From assembly GCF_016735675.1 (NCBI RefSeq), contig NZ_JAERSG010000006.1, positions 124,001 to 188,000 of the forward strand: a stretch of 64,000 bases of DNA. The letters are read 5' to 3'. Under the pieces are notes generated by a model. That model was not told the origin of the DNA, searched no databases, and worked only from the letters and a program-made list of their open reading frames with translations. A program made the translations under genes and the position numbers. Positions 9,226 through 18,809 of the stretch are shown here, piece after piece. This stretch comes from Nocardioides baculatus (GTDB lineage: Bacteria; Actinomycetota; Actinomycetes; Propionibacteriales; Nocardioidaceae). The stretch's first letter is position 1. Each line of letters opens with the position of its first letter.

Positions 9226-9845
9226 GGCGCCTGGTCCTCCTGCGCCACGGGCGCACCGCCTGGAACGACACCGGACGGGCCCAGGGCCACGCCGACGTGC
9301 CGCTCGACGACGTCGGGCTGGCCCAGGCCAAGGAGGTCGGGCCTCTCATGGCCGCGCTGGAGCCGGTGGCCATCTGGACGTCCGACCTCGCCCGGGCCGC
9401 GCAGACCGCCGACGCGGTCGCTGCCGAGTGCGGCCTCGACCCGGTGACCGACCCGCGGCTGCGCGAATTCGACATCGGTCCGAACCGCACGGGGCTGACC
9501 TCGGACGAGTACGCCGAGCAGTTCCCCGAGGAGTACGCCGCCCTCCTCGCCGGCGACATCGCCGGCATCCCCGGCCGCGAGACCCGCGACGAGGTGCTGG
9601 ACCGCTTCGTCCCCGCCCTGACGTCGTACGTCGACACGCTGGCCGACGGCGAGACCGGCCTGGTCGTCGCCCACGGCGCCGCGCTGCGCGTCGCCGTACC
9701 CGCCTTCCTCGGCTGGGAGGGCGACCCCGGCGAGTCCTTCGGCGTGCTCGCCAACTGCGGCTGGGTCGTGCTCGAGCACTCCGCCTCGACCTGGACCGGC
9801 GGCGTCGAGCAGTGGCGACTCACTGCCTGGAACCGCATCGCCTGA
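9222..9845 (+). CDS. Histidine phosphatase family protein (phosphoglycerate mutase-like)
   Basis: A 207-residue member of branch 1 of the histidine phosphatase superfamily. LVLLRHGRTAWNDTGRAQGHADVPL has the phosphorylated His at residue 9 in RHG; SDLARAAQTADAVA holds the second Arg; LREFDIGPNRTGLTSDEY holds the acid residue region; and VVAHGAALRVAVPAFLG has the second His. All four pocket elements are present, so it should be active as a phosphatase, though the substrate cannot be told (family members next to nadD/rsfS have been called GpgP-like or phosphoglycerate mutase-like). The GTG start overlaps the rsfS stop by 4 bases. Confidence 0.9.
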   Translation: MRRLVLLRHGRTAWNDTGRAQGHADVPLDDVGLAQAKEVGPLMAALEPVAIWTSDLARAAQTADAVAAECGLDPVTDPRLREFDIGPNRTGLTSDEYAEQFPEEYAALLAGDIAGIPGRETRDEVLDRFVPALTSYVDTLADGETGLVVAHGAALRVAVPAFLGWEGDPGESFGVLANCGWVVLEHSASTWTGGVEQWRLTAWNRIA

Positions 9846-9892
9846 CCCCGATTTCACCTGCGCGACCCGGTCCGATATTGTTCTCGGCTGTT

Positions 9893-9968
9893 GGGGGTGT
9901 GGCGCAGCTGGTAGCGCATCTGCATGGCATGCAGAGGGTCAGGGGTTCGAGTCCCCTCACCTCCACCA
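9893..9968 (+). tRNA. tRNA-Ala, anticodon GGC
   Basis: A complete 76-base cloverleaf with encoded CCA (9966-9968). The acceptor stem contains the G3:U70 wobble that marks alanine tRNAs. The D arm is GCGCAGCTGGTAGCGC. The anticodon stem TCTGC/GCAGA closes the loop ATGGCAT, with anticodon GGC reading GCC and GCT. The T arm is AGGGGTTCGAGTCCCCT. A TATTGT box at 9876-9881 fits a promoter starting a few bases before the tRNA. A hairpin follows at 9972-9999. Confidence 0.95.
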
Positions 9969-9971
9969 ACG

Positions 9972-9999
9972 AGAAGGCCCGCGGAGACGCGGGCCTTCT
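9972..9999 (+). terminator. Hairpin after tRNA-Ala
   Basis: AGAAGGCCCGCG (9972-9983) pairs perfectly with 9988-9999 around a GAGA tetraloop. It follows the tRNA CCA end by 3 bases and probably terminates the tRNA transcript. Confidence 0.8.
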
Positions 10000-10018
10000 G
10001 CCATTGCGGGTGAGCGCC

Positions 10019-10099
10019 GGGCGCAGCTGGTAGCGGCTCTGCCAATTCTGGGCAATGGCATGCAGAGGGTCAGGGGTTCGAGTCCCCTCACCTCCACCA
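10019..10099 (+). pseudogene. Degenerate tRNA-Ala copy
   Basis: The second copy keeps the D arm (GCGCAGCTGGTAGCG), T arm and CCA, but the seven bases where the acceptor 5' strand should be (GAGCGCC) cannot pair with CACCTCC, and the anticodon loop has grown by 12 bases (CCAATTCTGGGC inserted). It should not fold into a working tRNA. It is most simply a tandem duplication that decayed; it could also be the scar of an element that once inserted at the tRNA 3' end. Confidence 0.75.
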
Positions 10100-10102
10100 A
10101 CG

Positions 10103-10130
10103 AGAAGGCCCGCGGAGACGCGGGCCTTCT
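10103..10130 (+). terminator. Duplicated tRNA terminator hairpin
   Basis: Exact second copy of the 12-bp GAGA-loop hairpin found at 9972-9999, part of the 82-bp repeat. Confidence 0.7.
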
Positions 10131-10161
10131 GCCATTTCGGATGAGCGCGGCCCCGCTGCGT

Positions 10162-10222
10162 ACACGTGTCCGAGATGTCGCCCCTGGCCGCCCGCGCCGA
10201 GGGCCATTTCTCGGACACGTGT
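10162..10222. repeat. Long inverted repeat upstream of rocD
   Basis: ACACGTGTCCGAGA at 10162-10175 is the exact reverse complement of 10209-10222, with 33 bases between. Each arm contains the 8-bp palindrome ACACGTGT; in the second arm it extends to GGACACGTGTCC (10213-10224). It could be a regulator binding pair for rocD, or a stem-loop ending the tRNA region transcript. No known operator is matched. Confidence 0.6.
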
Positions 10223-10318
10223 CCCGACCGGCGGGTGCGGACACCGCAGGATCTCCGGTCCAGAGCACCCACGACGGGCGAATCGGCGTTCGGTGAGGGC
10301 CGGTGGCACCATGTGCTC

Positions 10319-11557
10319 ATGACCGCGATCGACAGCACCCCCCGTACCGTCCTCGAGGGCACCGAGGCCCACATCGAGGCCACCGAGAAGTACGCCGCGC
10401 ACAACTACCACCCGCTCCCGGTGGTGCTCGCGCGCGGCGAGGGCGCCTGGGTCATCGACGTCGACGGCAAGCGCTACCTCGACTGCCTCGCGGGCTACTC
10501 GGCGCTCAACTTCGGCCACACCAACGAGCGCCTCGTCGCGGTCGCGCGCGAGCAGCTCGGCAGGCTCACGCTGACCAGCCGGGCGTTCTTCAACGACCAG
10601 CTCAGCGGCTTCGCGCAGGCCCTCACGCGGCTCACCGGCAAGGACATGATCCTGCCGATGAACTCCGGCGCCGAGGCCGTCGAGACCGCGATCAAGGTCA
10701 GCCGCAAGTGGGGCTACGAGGTCAAGGGCGTGCCGGCCGGCCAGGCCACGATCATCACCATGGAGGGCAACTTCCACGGCCGCACCACCACCATCGTCAG
10801 CTTCTCCGACGACGACGTCGCGACCTCGGGCTACGCGCCGTTCACGACTGGCTTCAGGAGCGCCAAGTACGGCGACATCGAAGCCATCGCCTCGGCCATC
10901 GACGAGACGACCGTCGCGGTGCTCTTCGAGCCGATCCAGGGCGAGGGCGGCGTGGTCATGCCGCCCGAGGGCTTCCTCACGGACCTGCGCCGGCTCTGCA
11001 CCGAGCGCAACGTGCTGATGGTGGCCGACGAGATCCAGTCCGGCCTCGCGCGGTCCGGCAAGACGTTCGCCTGCGACCACGAGGACGTCGTCCCCGACAT
11101 CTACATCATGGGCAAGGCGCTCGGCGGCGGCATCTACCCCGTCTCCGCGATCGCGGCGAACCACGAGATCATGGACGTCATCACGCCCGGCTCGCACGGC
11201 TCGACCTTCGGCGGCAACCCGCTCGCCGCGGCCATCGGCACCGAGGTCGTCGCGATGCTCGAGGAGGGCACCTTCCAGGCCCGCTCGGCCGAGATCGGCC
11301 GTCAGCTCGAGGCGGGGTTCTCGCCGCTCATCGGCCAGGGCCTCTCCGACGTACGCGTCCGCGGCGCCTGGGCCGGCATCGACATCGACCCGAGCCTGAT
11401 GTCCGGCCGGCAGATGTCCGAGGCGCTGATGGCCCGCGGCATCCTCGCCAAGGACACCCACGGCTCCACCGTCCGCTTCGCCCCGCCGCTGGTCGCCAGC
11501 GACGAGGACATCGCCGGGCTGGTCACCGCGGTCACGGAGATCCTCGCCGGCGCCTGA
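10319..11557 (+). CDS. rocD: Ornithine aminotransferase
   Basis: Class III PLP aminotransferase of 412 residues that converts ornithine and 2-oxoglutarate to glutamate semialdehyde and glutamate, linking arginine breakdown to proline. The sequence follows RocD closely: YLDCLAGYSALNFGHTNERL, SRAFFNDQLSGFAQALTRLTG, PMNSGAEAVETAIKVSRKWGYEVKG, EPIQGEGGVVMPPEGFL, ADEIQSGLARSGKTFACDHE and the PLP lysine in IMGKALGGGIYPVSAI. ATG at 10319 is the start used by the family (short N-terminal helix before HNYHPLPVVLARGEGAWV). Its product is the same intermediate made by ProA nearby. The stop lies in a palindrome shared with the convergent SDR gene stop (11552-11567). Confidence 0.93.
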   Translation: MTAIDSTPRTVLEGTEAHIEATEKYAAHNYHPLPVVLARGEGAWVIDVDGKRYLDCLAGYSALNFGHTNERLVAVAREQLGRLTLTSRAFFNDQLSGFAQALTRLTGKDMILPMNSGAEAVETAIKVSRKWGYEVKGVPAGQATIITMEGNFHGRTTTIVSFSDDDVATSGYAPFTTGFRSAKYGDIEAIASAIDETTVAVLFEPIQGEGGVVMPPEGFLTDLRRLCTERNVLMVADEIQSGLARSGKTFACDHEDVVPDIYIMGKALGGGIYPVSAIAANHEIMDVITPGSHGSTFGGNPLAAAIGTEVVAMLEEGTFQARSAEIGRQLEAGFSPLIGQGLSDVRVRGAWAGIDIDPSLMSGRQMSEALMARGILAKDTHGSTVRFAPPLVASDEDIAGLVTAVTEILAGA

Positions 11558-11561
11558 GCGC

Positions 11562-12323
11562 TCAGGCGATCGTGAGGCCGCCGTCCACCGGGATCATCTG
11601 CCCGGTGACGTAGCCGCCGGCGTCCGAGGCCAGCCACACGGCGGTCGCGGCGAGCTCGCGCGGGTCGCCCTTGCGGCCGGCGGGGACGCGCATCATCGCG
11701 AGGTCGAGGTAGCCGTCGGGGTAGGAGTCGGTCATCTCCGACTCGAAGAACCCCGGCGCGAGCGCGTTGACGCGGATGCCCTTGCGGCCCGTCCACTGCT
11801 GGGCGAGGTCGCGGGTCAGGCCGCCCAGTCCTGCCTTGGAGGCGCTGTACGCCGCCTGCGGCAGGCCGCCGGTGGTGATGCCGAGGATCGAGGAGATGTT
11901 GACGATGCTCGAGCCGGGCTCCATCACCCGGCCGCACGCCTGCGCCATCCAGTAGCAGCCGTTGAGGTTGACGTCGATGACCGAGCGGAACTGCTCGGGC
12001 GTCTCGCGGGTGGCCGGCACGGCGGTGCCGACGCCGGCGTTGTTGACGAGCACGTCGACGCGACCGAAGGTCGCCATCGCCTCGTCGACGAGCCGCTGGC
12101 ACTGCTCGGGGTCGGCCACGTCGGTGGCGACGGTGTGCACCCGGCGGCCGATGACGCGGACCGACTCGGCGACCGACTCCAGCTTCTCGACCCGGCGTGC
12201 GCCGAGCACCACGTCGGCGCCTGCCTCCGCGAAGGCGTGCGCGAAGGCCACGCCCAGCCCGCTCGAGGCGCCGGTGACGATGACGACCTTGTCGTCCAGT
12301 CGGAAGAGGTCCAGGAGAGCCAT
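11562..12323 (-). CDS. SDR family oxidoreductase
   Basis: Classical short-chain dehydrogenase/reductase of 253 residues with a Rossmann fold. TGASSGLG at 17-24 binds the dinucleotide, NNAGVG is the structural motif, the catalytic Ser is in IVNISSILG and the YxxxK pair is in AAYSASKAGLGG. GLTIA-type C-terminus with TGQMIPVDGG is typical of 3-oxoacyl reductase or glucose dehydrogenase-like SDRs. Acidic/Arg residues after strand two (GARRVEKLES) suggest NADP preference. Substrate unknown. It shares a symmetric promoter with the secreted protein gene at 12346 and is probably leaderless. Confidence 0.9.
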   Translation of the reverse strand: MALLDLFRLDDKVVIVTGASSGLGVAFAHAFAEAGADVVLGARRVEKLESVAESVRVIGRRVHTVATDVADPEQCQRLVDEAMATFGRVDVLVNNAGVGTAVPATRETPEQFRSVIDVNLNGCYWMAQACGRVMEPGSSIVNISSILGITTGGLPQAAYSASKAGLGGLTRDLAQQWTGRKGIRVNALAPGFFESEMTDSYPDGYLDLAMMRVPAGRKGDPRELAATAVWLASDAGGYVTGQMIPVDGGLTIA

Positions 12324-12329
12324 GCCCTG

Positions 12330-12339
12330 AGCCTAGAGT
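12330..12339. promoter_or_regulatory. Symmetric promoter with overlapping -10 boxes
   Basis: AGCCTAGAGT reads as TAGAGT on the plus strand (12334-12339, 6 bases before ATG 12346) and as TAGGCT on the minus strand (12335 to 12330, 6 bases before ATG 12323). The two -10 boxes share the central TA at 12334-12335, and the two start codons are only 22 bp apart. Confidence 0.65.
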
Positions 12340-12345
12340 GCAGCC

Positions 12346-12810
12346 ATGCTGCGTCGTCTCGGAGTCCCGGCCCTGCTCATCGCCCTCGCCGCCCCGCTGG
12401 GCACGGTGCCCGCCGCCGCTGCTGCGCCCGACGAGGACGTGGCCCCGCGGGCACCCGCGTCGCGGTGCTCGACGATGCCGCTCGTCGACCGCTCGGCCAT
12501 CCGCACCCGGGCCGGCGTCAGGCTCGGCACGGCCCGGATGTACGCCGCCGCGTCGGAGGGCGGGGTCGACTTCTGCATCCGCACCACGCCGGTCGATCGG
12601 CTGCGCTCGCGCGGCACGGACGTGTCCCTGCGATTGTCGACCATCTCCGCCGACGGGGTGGAGATGCCGGGCCTCACCTTGCGCCCGTCCTGGAAGGCCC
12701 CGTTCCGGATCTACGGTGTCGAGCCCGGGGCGACGTTGAGGGCGGAGACCACGCTCCGACCGGCGGACGGGGCGAAGGGCACCGCGACCGTCAGTGGGTC
12801 GGTGCGCTGA
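12346..12810 (+). CDS. Small secreted protein
   Basis: A 154-residue exported protein with a signal peptide (MLRRLGVPALLIALAAPLG, cleavage near AAA-AP) and a mature part of about 125 residues, mostly beta-strand-like (VDFCIRTTPVDRL, DVSLRLSTISADGVEMPGLTL, PFRIYGVEPGATLRAETTLR) with two cysteines that could pair. No family recognised. Its stop lies 20 bases inside the 3' end of the convergent MFS gene. Transcript likely leaderless. Confidence 0.75.
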   Translation: MLRRLGVPALLIALAAPLGTVPAAAAAPDEDVAPRAPASRCSTMPLVDRSAIRTRAGVRLGTARMYAAASEGGVDFCIRTTPVDRLRSRGTDVSLRLSTISADGVEMPGLTLRPSWKAPFRIYGVEPGATLRAETTLRPADGAKGTATVSGSVR

Positions 12811-14038
12811 CCGCGGCCGGCACCACCGGCGTGCGGGGGAGCGTGCGCACGGACCGGGAGCAGAGCACGAGCCCGCAGATGACGGCGTACGCCACTCCGG
12901 ACGCCACCAGCACGCGCTCGTTGCCGAAGGCCACGCCGAGCGGCCCCCAGGCGAGCTGGCCGATGGGCATCGCGATGAACGAGCCGAGCATGTCGTAGGA
13001 CGACGCACGGCTGAGCATGTCGTCGTCGATGTTCTCCTGCATGGCGAGGTTCCAGCCCATCGAGAAGACCTCGATGCCCATTCCACCGATGAAGGCGGCG
13101 ACGACGAGCGCGACGACGACGGGATCGACGCCCAGCATGATCATCGGCAGCCCGTTGAGGGTGATGGCGAGCATGCCCCACAGCAGCGGGCGCTCGAGTC
13201 GGAACCGCAGCAGGATCACCGCCATCACCAGCAGGCCCGCGGCCTCGGCCGAGAGCACGAACCCCCACGCCTGGCGGCCGATCGTGTCCTCCGCGACCAC
13301 GGGTCCGAGGGTGAAGAGCGCGCCGTTGTGGATCATGTTGAGGGCGCCGAAGCCGAGCACGACGGCCCACAGCCACGTGACGCTGCGGAAGAAGGTCCAG
13401 CCCTCGCGGAGGTCCTGCATGGTCGAGGTCGCCTCCGCGCGGGGCGCGCGCGGTGGGATCTGCATCGGCAGCAGGAGGAGAGCGGCGAGAGCCCAGGTGA
13501 GGGCGTCGACGGCGAGCGCCCAGCCGGGTCCGACCGTGACGACGAGGAAGGCGCCGAGGGAGGGGCCGAGGACGGTGAGGCCGTTGCGGGTCAGCGACAG
13601 CAGTGCGTTCGCCTGCTGGAGCGACTCGCGCGGCACGAGCTGGGGGACCATCCCGAACATCGCGGGCATCGACATCGCCGAGACGGCGCCGTGGAACGCG
13701 GTGAGCACGATGATCATCCAGAGCTCGGCGCGCCCGGAGAGCACGAGATAGGCGATGACGCCCTGGGAGATCGCGGACAGGACGTTGGAGACCTGGAGCA
13801 CCACGGCGCGCGGGAAGCGGTCGGCGAGCACGCCGCCCCAGAGCAGCAGCAGGATCATCGGGATCGTGTGTGCGGCGAGCACGTAGCCGATCGCCACCGC
13901 GCGCCCGTCGATGTCGAGCACGGCGAAGGTCAGGGCGATGTTGGCCATCATCGCGCCGAGGGTGTTGACCAGGCGCGAGGAGAAGTACCACGCGAAGTTG
14001 CGCTCGCCGAGCGGGGCGAGGGAGGCGCTGCGGCTCAT
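12791..14038 (-). CDS. MFS transporter (EntS/MFS_3-like exporter)
   Basis: A 415-residue major facilitator with about 12 hydrophobic segments. ERNFAWYFSSRLVNTLGAMM is the typical start of the MFS_3/EntS branch, and GGVLADRFPRAVVLQVSNVL is the loop 2-3 signature. It probably exports a drug-like or small hydrophobic compound by proton antiport. ATG at 14038 overlaps the stop of the upstream regulator gene by 4 bases (ATGA), so they are one unit and the regulator probably controls the exporter. The 3' end overlaps the convergent 12346-12810 gene by 20 bp. Confidence 0.9.
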   Translation of the reverse strand: MSRSASLAPLGERNFAWYFSSRLVNTLGAMMANIALTFAVLDIDGRAVAIGYVLAAHTIPMILLLLWGGVLADRFPRAVVLQVSNVLSAISQGVIAYLVLSGRAELWMIIVLTAFHGAVSAMSMPAMFGMVPQLVPRESLQQANALLSLTRNGLTVLGPSLGAFLVVTVGPGWALAVDALTWALAALLLLPMQIPPRAPRAEATSTMQDLREGWTFFRSVTWLWAVVLGFGALNMIHNGALFTLGPVVAEDTIGRQAWGFVLSAEAAGLLVMAVILLRFRLERPLLWGMLAITLNGLPMIMLGVDPVVVALVVAAFIGGMGIEVFSMGWNLAMQENIDDDMLSRASSYDMLGSFIAMPIGQLAWGPLGVAFGNERVLVASGVAYAVICGLVLCSRSVRTLPRTPVVPAAVSAPTH

Positions 14039-14577
14039 CGGGCGTCGTCCTCCATCACGAACCCCTGGCTGGAGGCGCTGACGTGGATCGTCCCCTCCGT
14101 CCGGGGCGGGCGGGCGTTGTCGTGGAGCAGGTTCATCGCGCCGACGACGGCGTCCATCGCCGCGCGCCAGGTCTCCGCGTCGACCCAGGTCTCGATGTCC
14201 GAGGAGGTGCCGGGGCCGCTGGTTGCACTGGCCAGGCGGCGGACGATCTCGCTGTGCGTCGCCGACTGCCACGCGATCCGGTCGTCGACCGAGGAACCGG
14301 GGGAGTGGGGACGGTCCGGATCGCCGCCGACGCGGTAGCGGTAGCGCTTCGCCATCCCGCCGCGGATCTTCTCCTCGCTCTCCACCAGCAGCTCCCCGGC
14401 GTCGTGCAGCACCCGCAGGTGGTACGACGCGTTGGCGTGGGTGAGCTCGAGCGAGCGCGCCACTTCGGCCGCACTCATCGCCTCGGCGGTGAGCAGCGAC
14501 AGGATCCTGAGCCGGACGGGGTGCGCGACCGAGCGCAGCGCGGAGACAGCGCTGGGGTCGGTGAGGTGGTCGGCCAC
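14035..14577 (-). CDS. ArsR-like winged-helix transcriptional regulator
   Basis: A 180-residue regulator. The N-terminal winged helix runs SVAHPVRLRILSLLTAEAMSAAEVARSLELTHANASYHLRVLHDAGEL, as in ArsR and similar HTH_20 proteins; the rest is a sensor or dimer region with VDDRIAWQSATHSEIVRRL. No metal-binding cysteines are seen, so the signal is probably not a metal. The GTG at 14577 is chosen because GGAGGG (14584-14589, minus strand) sits 6 bases before it; an in-frame ATG at 14613 lies upstream of that site. A TTGACA at 14638 to 14633 is a likely -35. It is the first gene of an operon with the MFS exporter and likely represses it. Confidence 0.88.
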   Translation of the reverse strand: MADHLTDPSAVSALRSVAHPVRLRILSLLTAEAMSAAEVARSLELTHANASYHLRVLHDAGELLVESEEKIRGGMAKRYRYRVGGDPDRPHSPGSSVDDRIAWQSATHSEIVRRLASATSGPGTSSDIETWVDAETWRAAMDAVVGAMNLLHDNARPPRTEGTIHVSASSQGFVMEDDAR

Positions 14578-14660
14578 TCGGGACCCTCCAAGGATCGTTG
14601 GGGAGTCAAGCATCCAGCGAGTGAGGACGTACTGTCAAACACTTCTTGGGTAGTCGTGGT

Positions 14661-14730
14661 CCCGGTAGTTCAGGGTGGGACGGTCGTCGAGCTGTCGTCA
14701 CGGCAGCCATCTCGTCCTGAACTACCCGGG
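14661..14730. repeat. Long imperfect inverted repeat
   Basis: GGTAGTTCAGG at 14664-14674 is the exact reverse complement of 14716-14726; adding CCC at 14661 and GGG at 14728 with one bulged base gives 14 pairs around about 41 bases. It lies in the 290-bp gap between the divergent ArsR-like gene and the DUF4870 gene. Arms and spacing resemble the inverted repeat at 10162-10222, though the sequence differs. Confidence 0.55.
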
Positions 14731-14867
14731 TGCGGGCGTGGAGGTGGCCGCCCGGAACGACCCCTGAGCCGACCCTGACTCGACCCCGGAACGGGATGAA
14801 AAGGGCATTCGGGACTGCTTTGCTGGGTGTCATCAAGAGGGCACCCGGCCCACGAGGAGTGAGTGAG

Positions 14868-15362
14868 ATGTCCGACCAGTACCCGCAGGACCCGACGCAG
14901 GCGCACCCGACGCAGGCCTACCCGTCCTACGACCAGCAGGCCCACGGCCAGCCGCAGCCCGCCCACCAGGGTCGTCCGTCCACGATGTCGCCCGAGGACG
15001 AGCGCACCTGGGGTGCGCTCAGCCATGCGGGAGCCGTGGTCGCGATGATCTTCTCGGCCGGCTTCCTGGGCTTCCTCGCCTCGGTGGCGGTCTACGTGAT
15101 CCACAAGGACCGCGGGCCGTTCGTCCGCTCCCACGCGGCCAACTCGCTCAACATCCAGATCACGATGTTCATCTGGCTCGTCGTGCTCGGCATCCTGACC
15201 ATCCCCGTCGCGCTGCTGACCTTCGGTCTCGGCCTGGTCGTGATGGTGCCGGCGCTGGTCGCCGCGTTCGTCGTCGCGGGCATCCTGCACGTCGTCGGCG
15301 CCGTCAAGGCCTACAACGGCGAGTGGTGGAACCCGCCGTTCACGCCTCGCTTCGTGAAGTGA
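14868..15362 (+). CDS. DUF4870 membrane protein
   Basis: A 164-residue protein with a Pro/Gln/Tyr-rich, disordered N-terminus (about 45 residues, MSDQYPQDPTQAHPTQAYPS) and a C-terminal DUF4870/Tic20-like membrane domain: TWGALSHAGAVVAMIFSAGFLGFL, YVIHKDRGPFVRSHAANSLNIQITMFIWLVVLGIL and two further helices. YxxHKDRGPFVRxHAxxSLN is the family signature. GGAG at 14856-14859 precedes the ATG. Function unknown; such proteins are common in actinobacterial membranes. The 3' end overlaps the convergent gene by 23 bp. Confidence 0.88.
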   Translation: MSDQYPQDPTQAHPTQAYPSYDQQAHGQPQPAHQGRPSTMSPEDERTWGALSHAGAVVAMIFSAGFLGFLASVAVYVIHKDRGPFVRSHAANSLNIQITMFIWLVVLGILTIPVALLTFGLGLVVMVPALVAAFVVAGILHVVGAVKAYNGEWWNPPFTPRFVK

Positions 15363-16134
15363 CCCAGCGCGACGTGAGCTGAGCCAGCACCTCGTCCTGC
15401 CACGCGAACGCTGCCCGGGACCGGACCGCGAGGTCCGGCCCGGGCAGCACTGCTTCCACCTGCTCGGCGAACCCGTCGGGCAGGTCGGTGCGCAGGTAGC
15501 GCAGGCCGAAGTCCCAGCGGGCCGGGCAGTGCTGGATCCGCAGCAGCCTGACGAGCGGCTCGACCGCGAAGCGCAGGTGGAGCGCGGTCGCCTCGGCGAG
15601 GTCGTCGCGCTCGATCGCGCGCTCCACCAGCCAGGCCGCGGTCTGCCGACGGGCGGCGGTCTGCTCGACCGCCAGCCGGCGCCCGGCCTCCATCTCGGCC
15701 TCGTCGTCGTCCTCGATCACCATCACGCCCTCGGGGTCGTGCAGCACGATCGGCGTGCCGTGCCGACGGGTGTCCATCGTCAGGCGCTCCGGCGTCGTCA
15801 GGATGACGATGTCGAGCAGCCGCGTCGGCCGGCTGAGGTCGGCGGCGTCGGGCTGGAGGTGGATGAAGCACTGCCGCCCGTCGGGCCAGGTCGCGGCCGG
15901 CAGCTCCCACACGTGGTCGACCGGGAGCTCTTCGCGGACCAGCGCGAGCACGGCGTCGTACGTCGTCACGGCGTCGCCGCTGCACCAGGCCTCGACGTCG
16001 AGGTCGGAGTGGTCGTCCCACCCGCCGGTGACCGCGGACCCGTTCACCACCACCACCTGCAACGACGGCACCCGCTGGGGGAGCGCGGTGAGGAAGGCGA
16101 GGACGTCGTCGTACCTGCTCAGGTCAGCGGCCAT
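15340..16134 (-). CDS. Nucleotidyltransferase-fold protein
   Basis: A 264-residue protein with a pol beta-type nucleotidyltransferase core near the N-terminus: NGSAVTGGWDDHSDLDVEAW, giving the GS motif at 32-33 and the metal-binding Asp pair at 44 and 46. A third acidic site may be in RLLDIVILT. The C-terminal half is helical (AAWLVERAIERDDLAEATALHLRFAVEPLVRLLRIQ) and resembles the helper domain of aminoglycoside nucleotidyltransferase-like or MNT-type proteins. The substrate is unknown; resistance function should not be assumed. GATACT lies 7 bases before the ATG, consistent with a leaderless start, divergent from the leuS leader. Confidence 0.8.
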   Translation of the reverse strand: MAADLSRYDDVLAFLTALPQRVPSLQVVVVNGSAVTGGWDDHSDLDVEAWCSGDAVTTYDAVLALVREELPVDHVWELPAATWPDGRQCFIHLQPDAADLSRPTRLLDIVILTTPERLTMDTRRHGTPIVLHDPEGVMVIEDDDEAEMEAGRRLAVEQTAARRQTAAWLVERAIERDDLAEATALHLRFAVEPLVRLLRIQHCPARWDFGLRYLRTDLPDGFAEQVEAVLPGPDLAVRSRAAFAWQDEVLAQLTSRWVTSRSEA

Positions 16135-16171
16135 GCAGAGCAGTATCGACGGATGGCGGTATGCTGGTCTC

Positions 16172-16207
16172 GTGCAGAAGCAGCTCCTTCTTCGTCAGCC
16201 GCGCTGA
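16172..16207 (+). CDS. Leucine leader peptide upstream of leuS
   Basis: An 11-residue frame, MQKQLLLRQPR, starting at GTG 16172 and ending TGA at 16205-16207. TATGCT at 16160-16165 is 6 bases before the GTG, so the transcript should begin at the leader's first codon. Its three consecutive Leu codons are CTC-CTT-CTT, rare choices in this genome. A hairpin and an intrinsic terminator follow. This is the layout of ribosome-mediated attenuation in which shortage of charged tRNA-Leu stalls the ribosome and lets leuS be transcribed. Confidence 0.8.
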   Translation: MQKQLLLRQPR

Positions 16208-16211
16208 TCGA

Positions 16212-16266
16212 GTCCTCCACCCACGAGGACCGACACGCGGCCACCCCTCCATGCGAGGGGTTTTTT
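16212..16266 (+). terminator. leuS attenuator hairpins
   Basis: GTCCTC (16212-16217) can pair with GAGGAC (16225-16230). Further down, CCCCTC (16244-16249) and GAGGGG (16255-16260) form a stem with a 5-base loop followed by TTTTTT (16261-16266), a true intrinsic terminator and the only clear T-tract terminator I see in the window. GAGG of the first stem could instead pair with CCTC of the terminator's left arm, giving an antiterminator. Confidence 0.75.
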
Positions 16267-16304
16267 CATGCCCGCACCCGCACACCCAGCACTGAGGACA
16301 GATC

Positions 16305-18800
<2,496 letters not shown>

Positions 18801-18809
18801 GGTCACCGC

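Larger units (their letters stand above)
9924..10136 (+). repeat. 82-bp direct repeat of the tRNA 3' half plus its terminator
   Basis: Bases 9924-10005 recur exactly at 10055-10136 (offset 131). The unit covers the anticodon arm, T arm, CCA and the hairpin. Beyond the exact copy, the next bases stay similar (TGAGCGC in both), and upstream the D-arm segment GCGCAGCTGGTAGCG recurs at 10021 with offset 119, so copy two carries about 12 extra bases in the anticodon region. Confidence 0.9.

Noticed and set aside
10019..10099. Second tRNA-Ala as a functional gene, possibly with an intron
   Set aside because: The acceptor 5' strand cannot pair and the anticodon loop insert has no splice-type structure; bacterial group I introns are far longer.
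10162..10222. Terminal inverted repeats of an insertion sequence
   Set aside because: Only 33 bases lie between the arms, there is no transposase, and no target duplication is seen.
9854..10404. Minus-strand frames containing the phrase GTRTPDPLH
   Set aside because: This peptide is a well-known false translation of tRNA 3' halves; here it arises twice from the duplicated tRNA-Ala.
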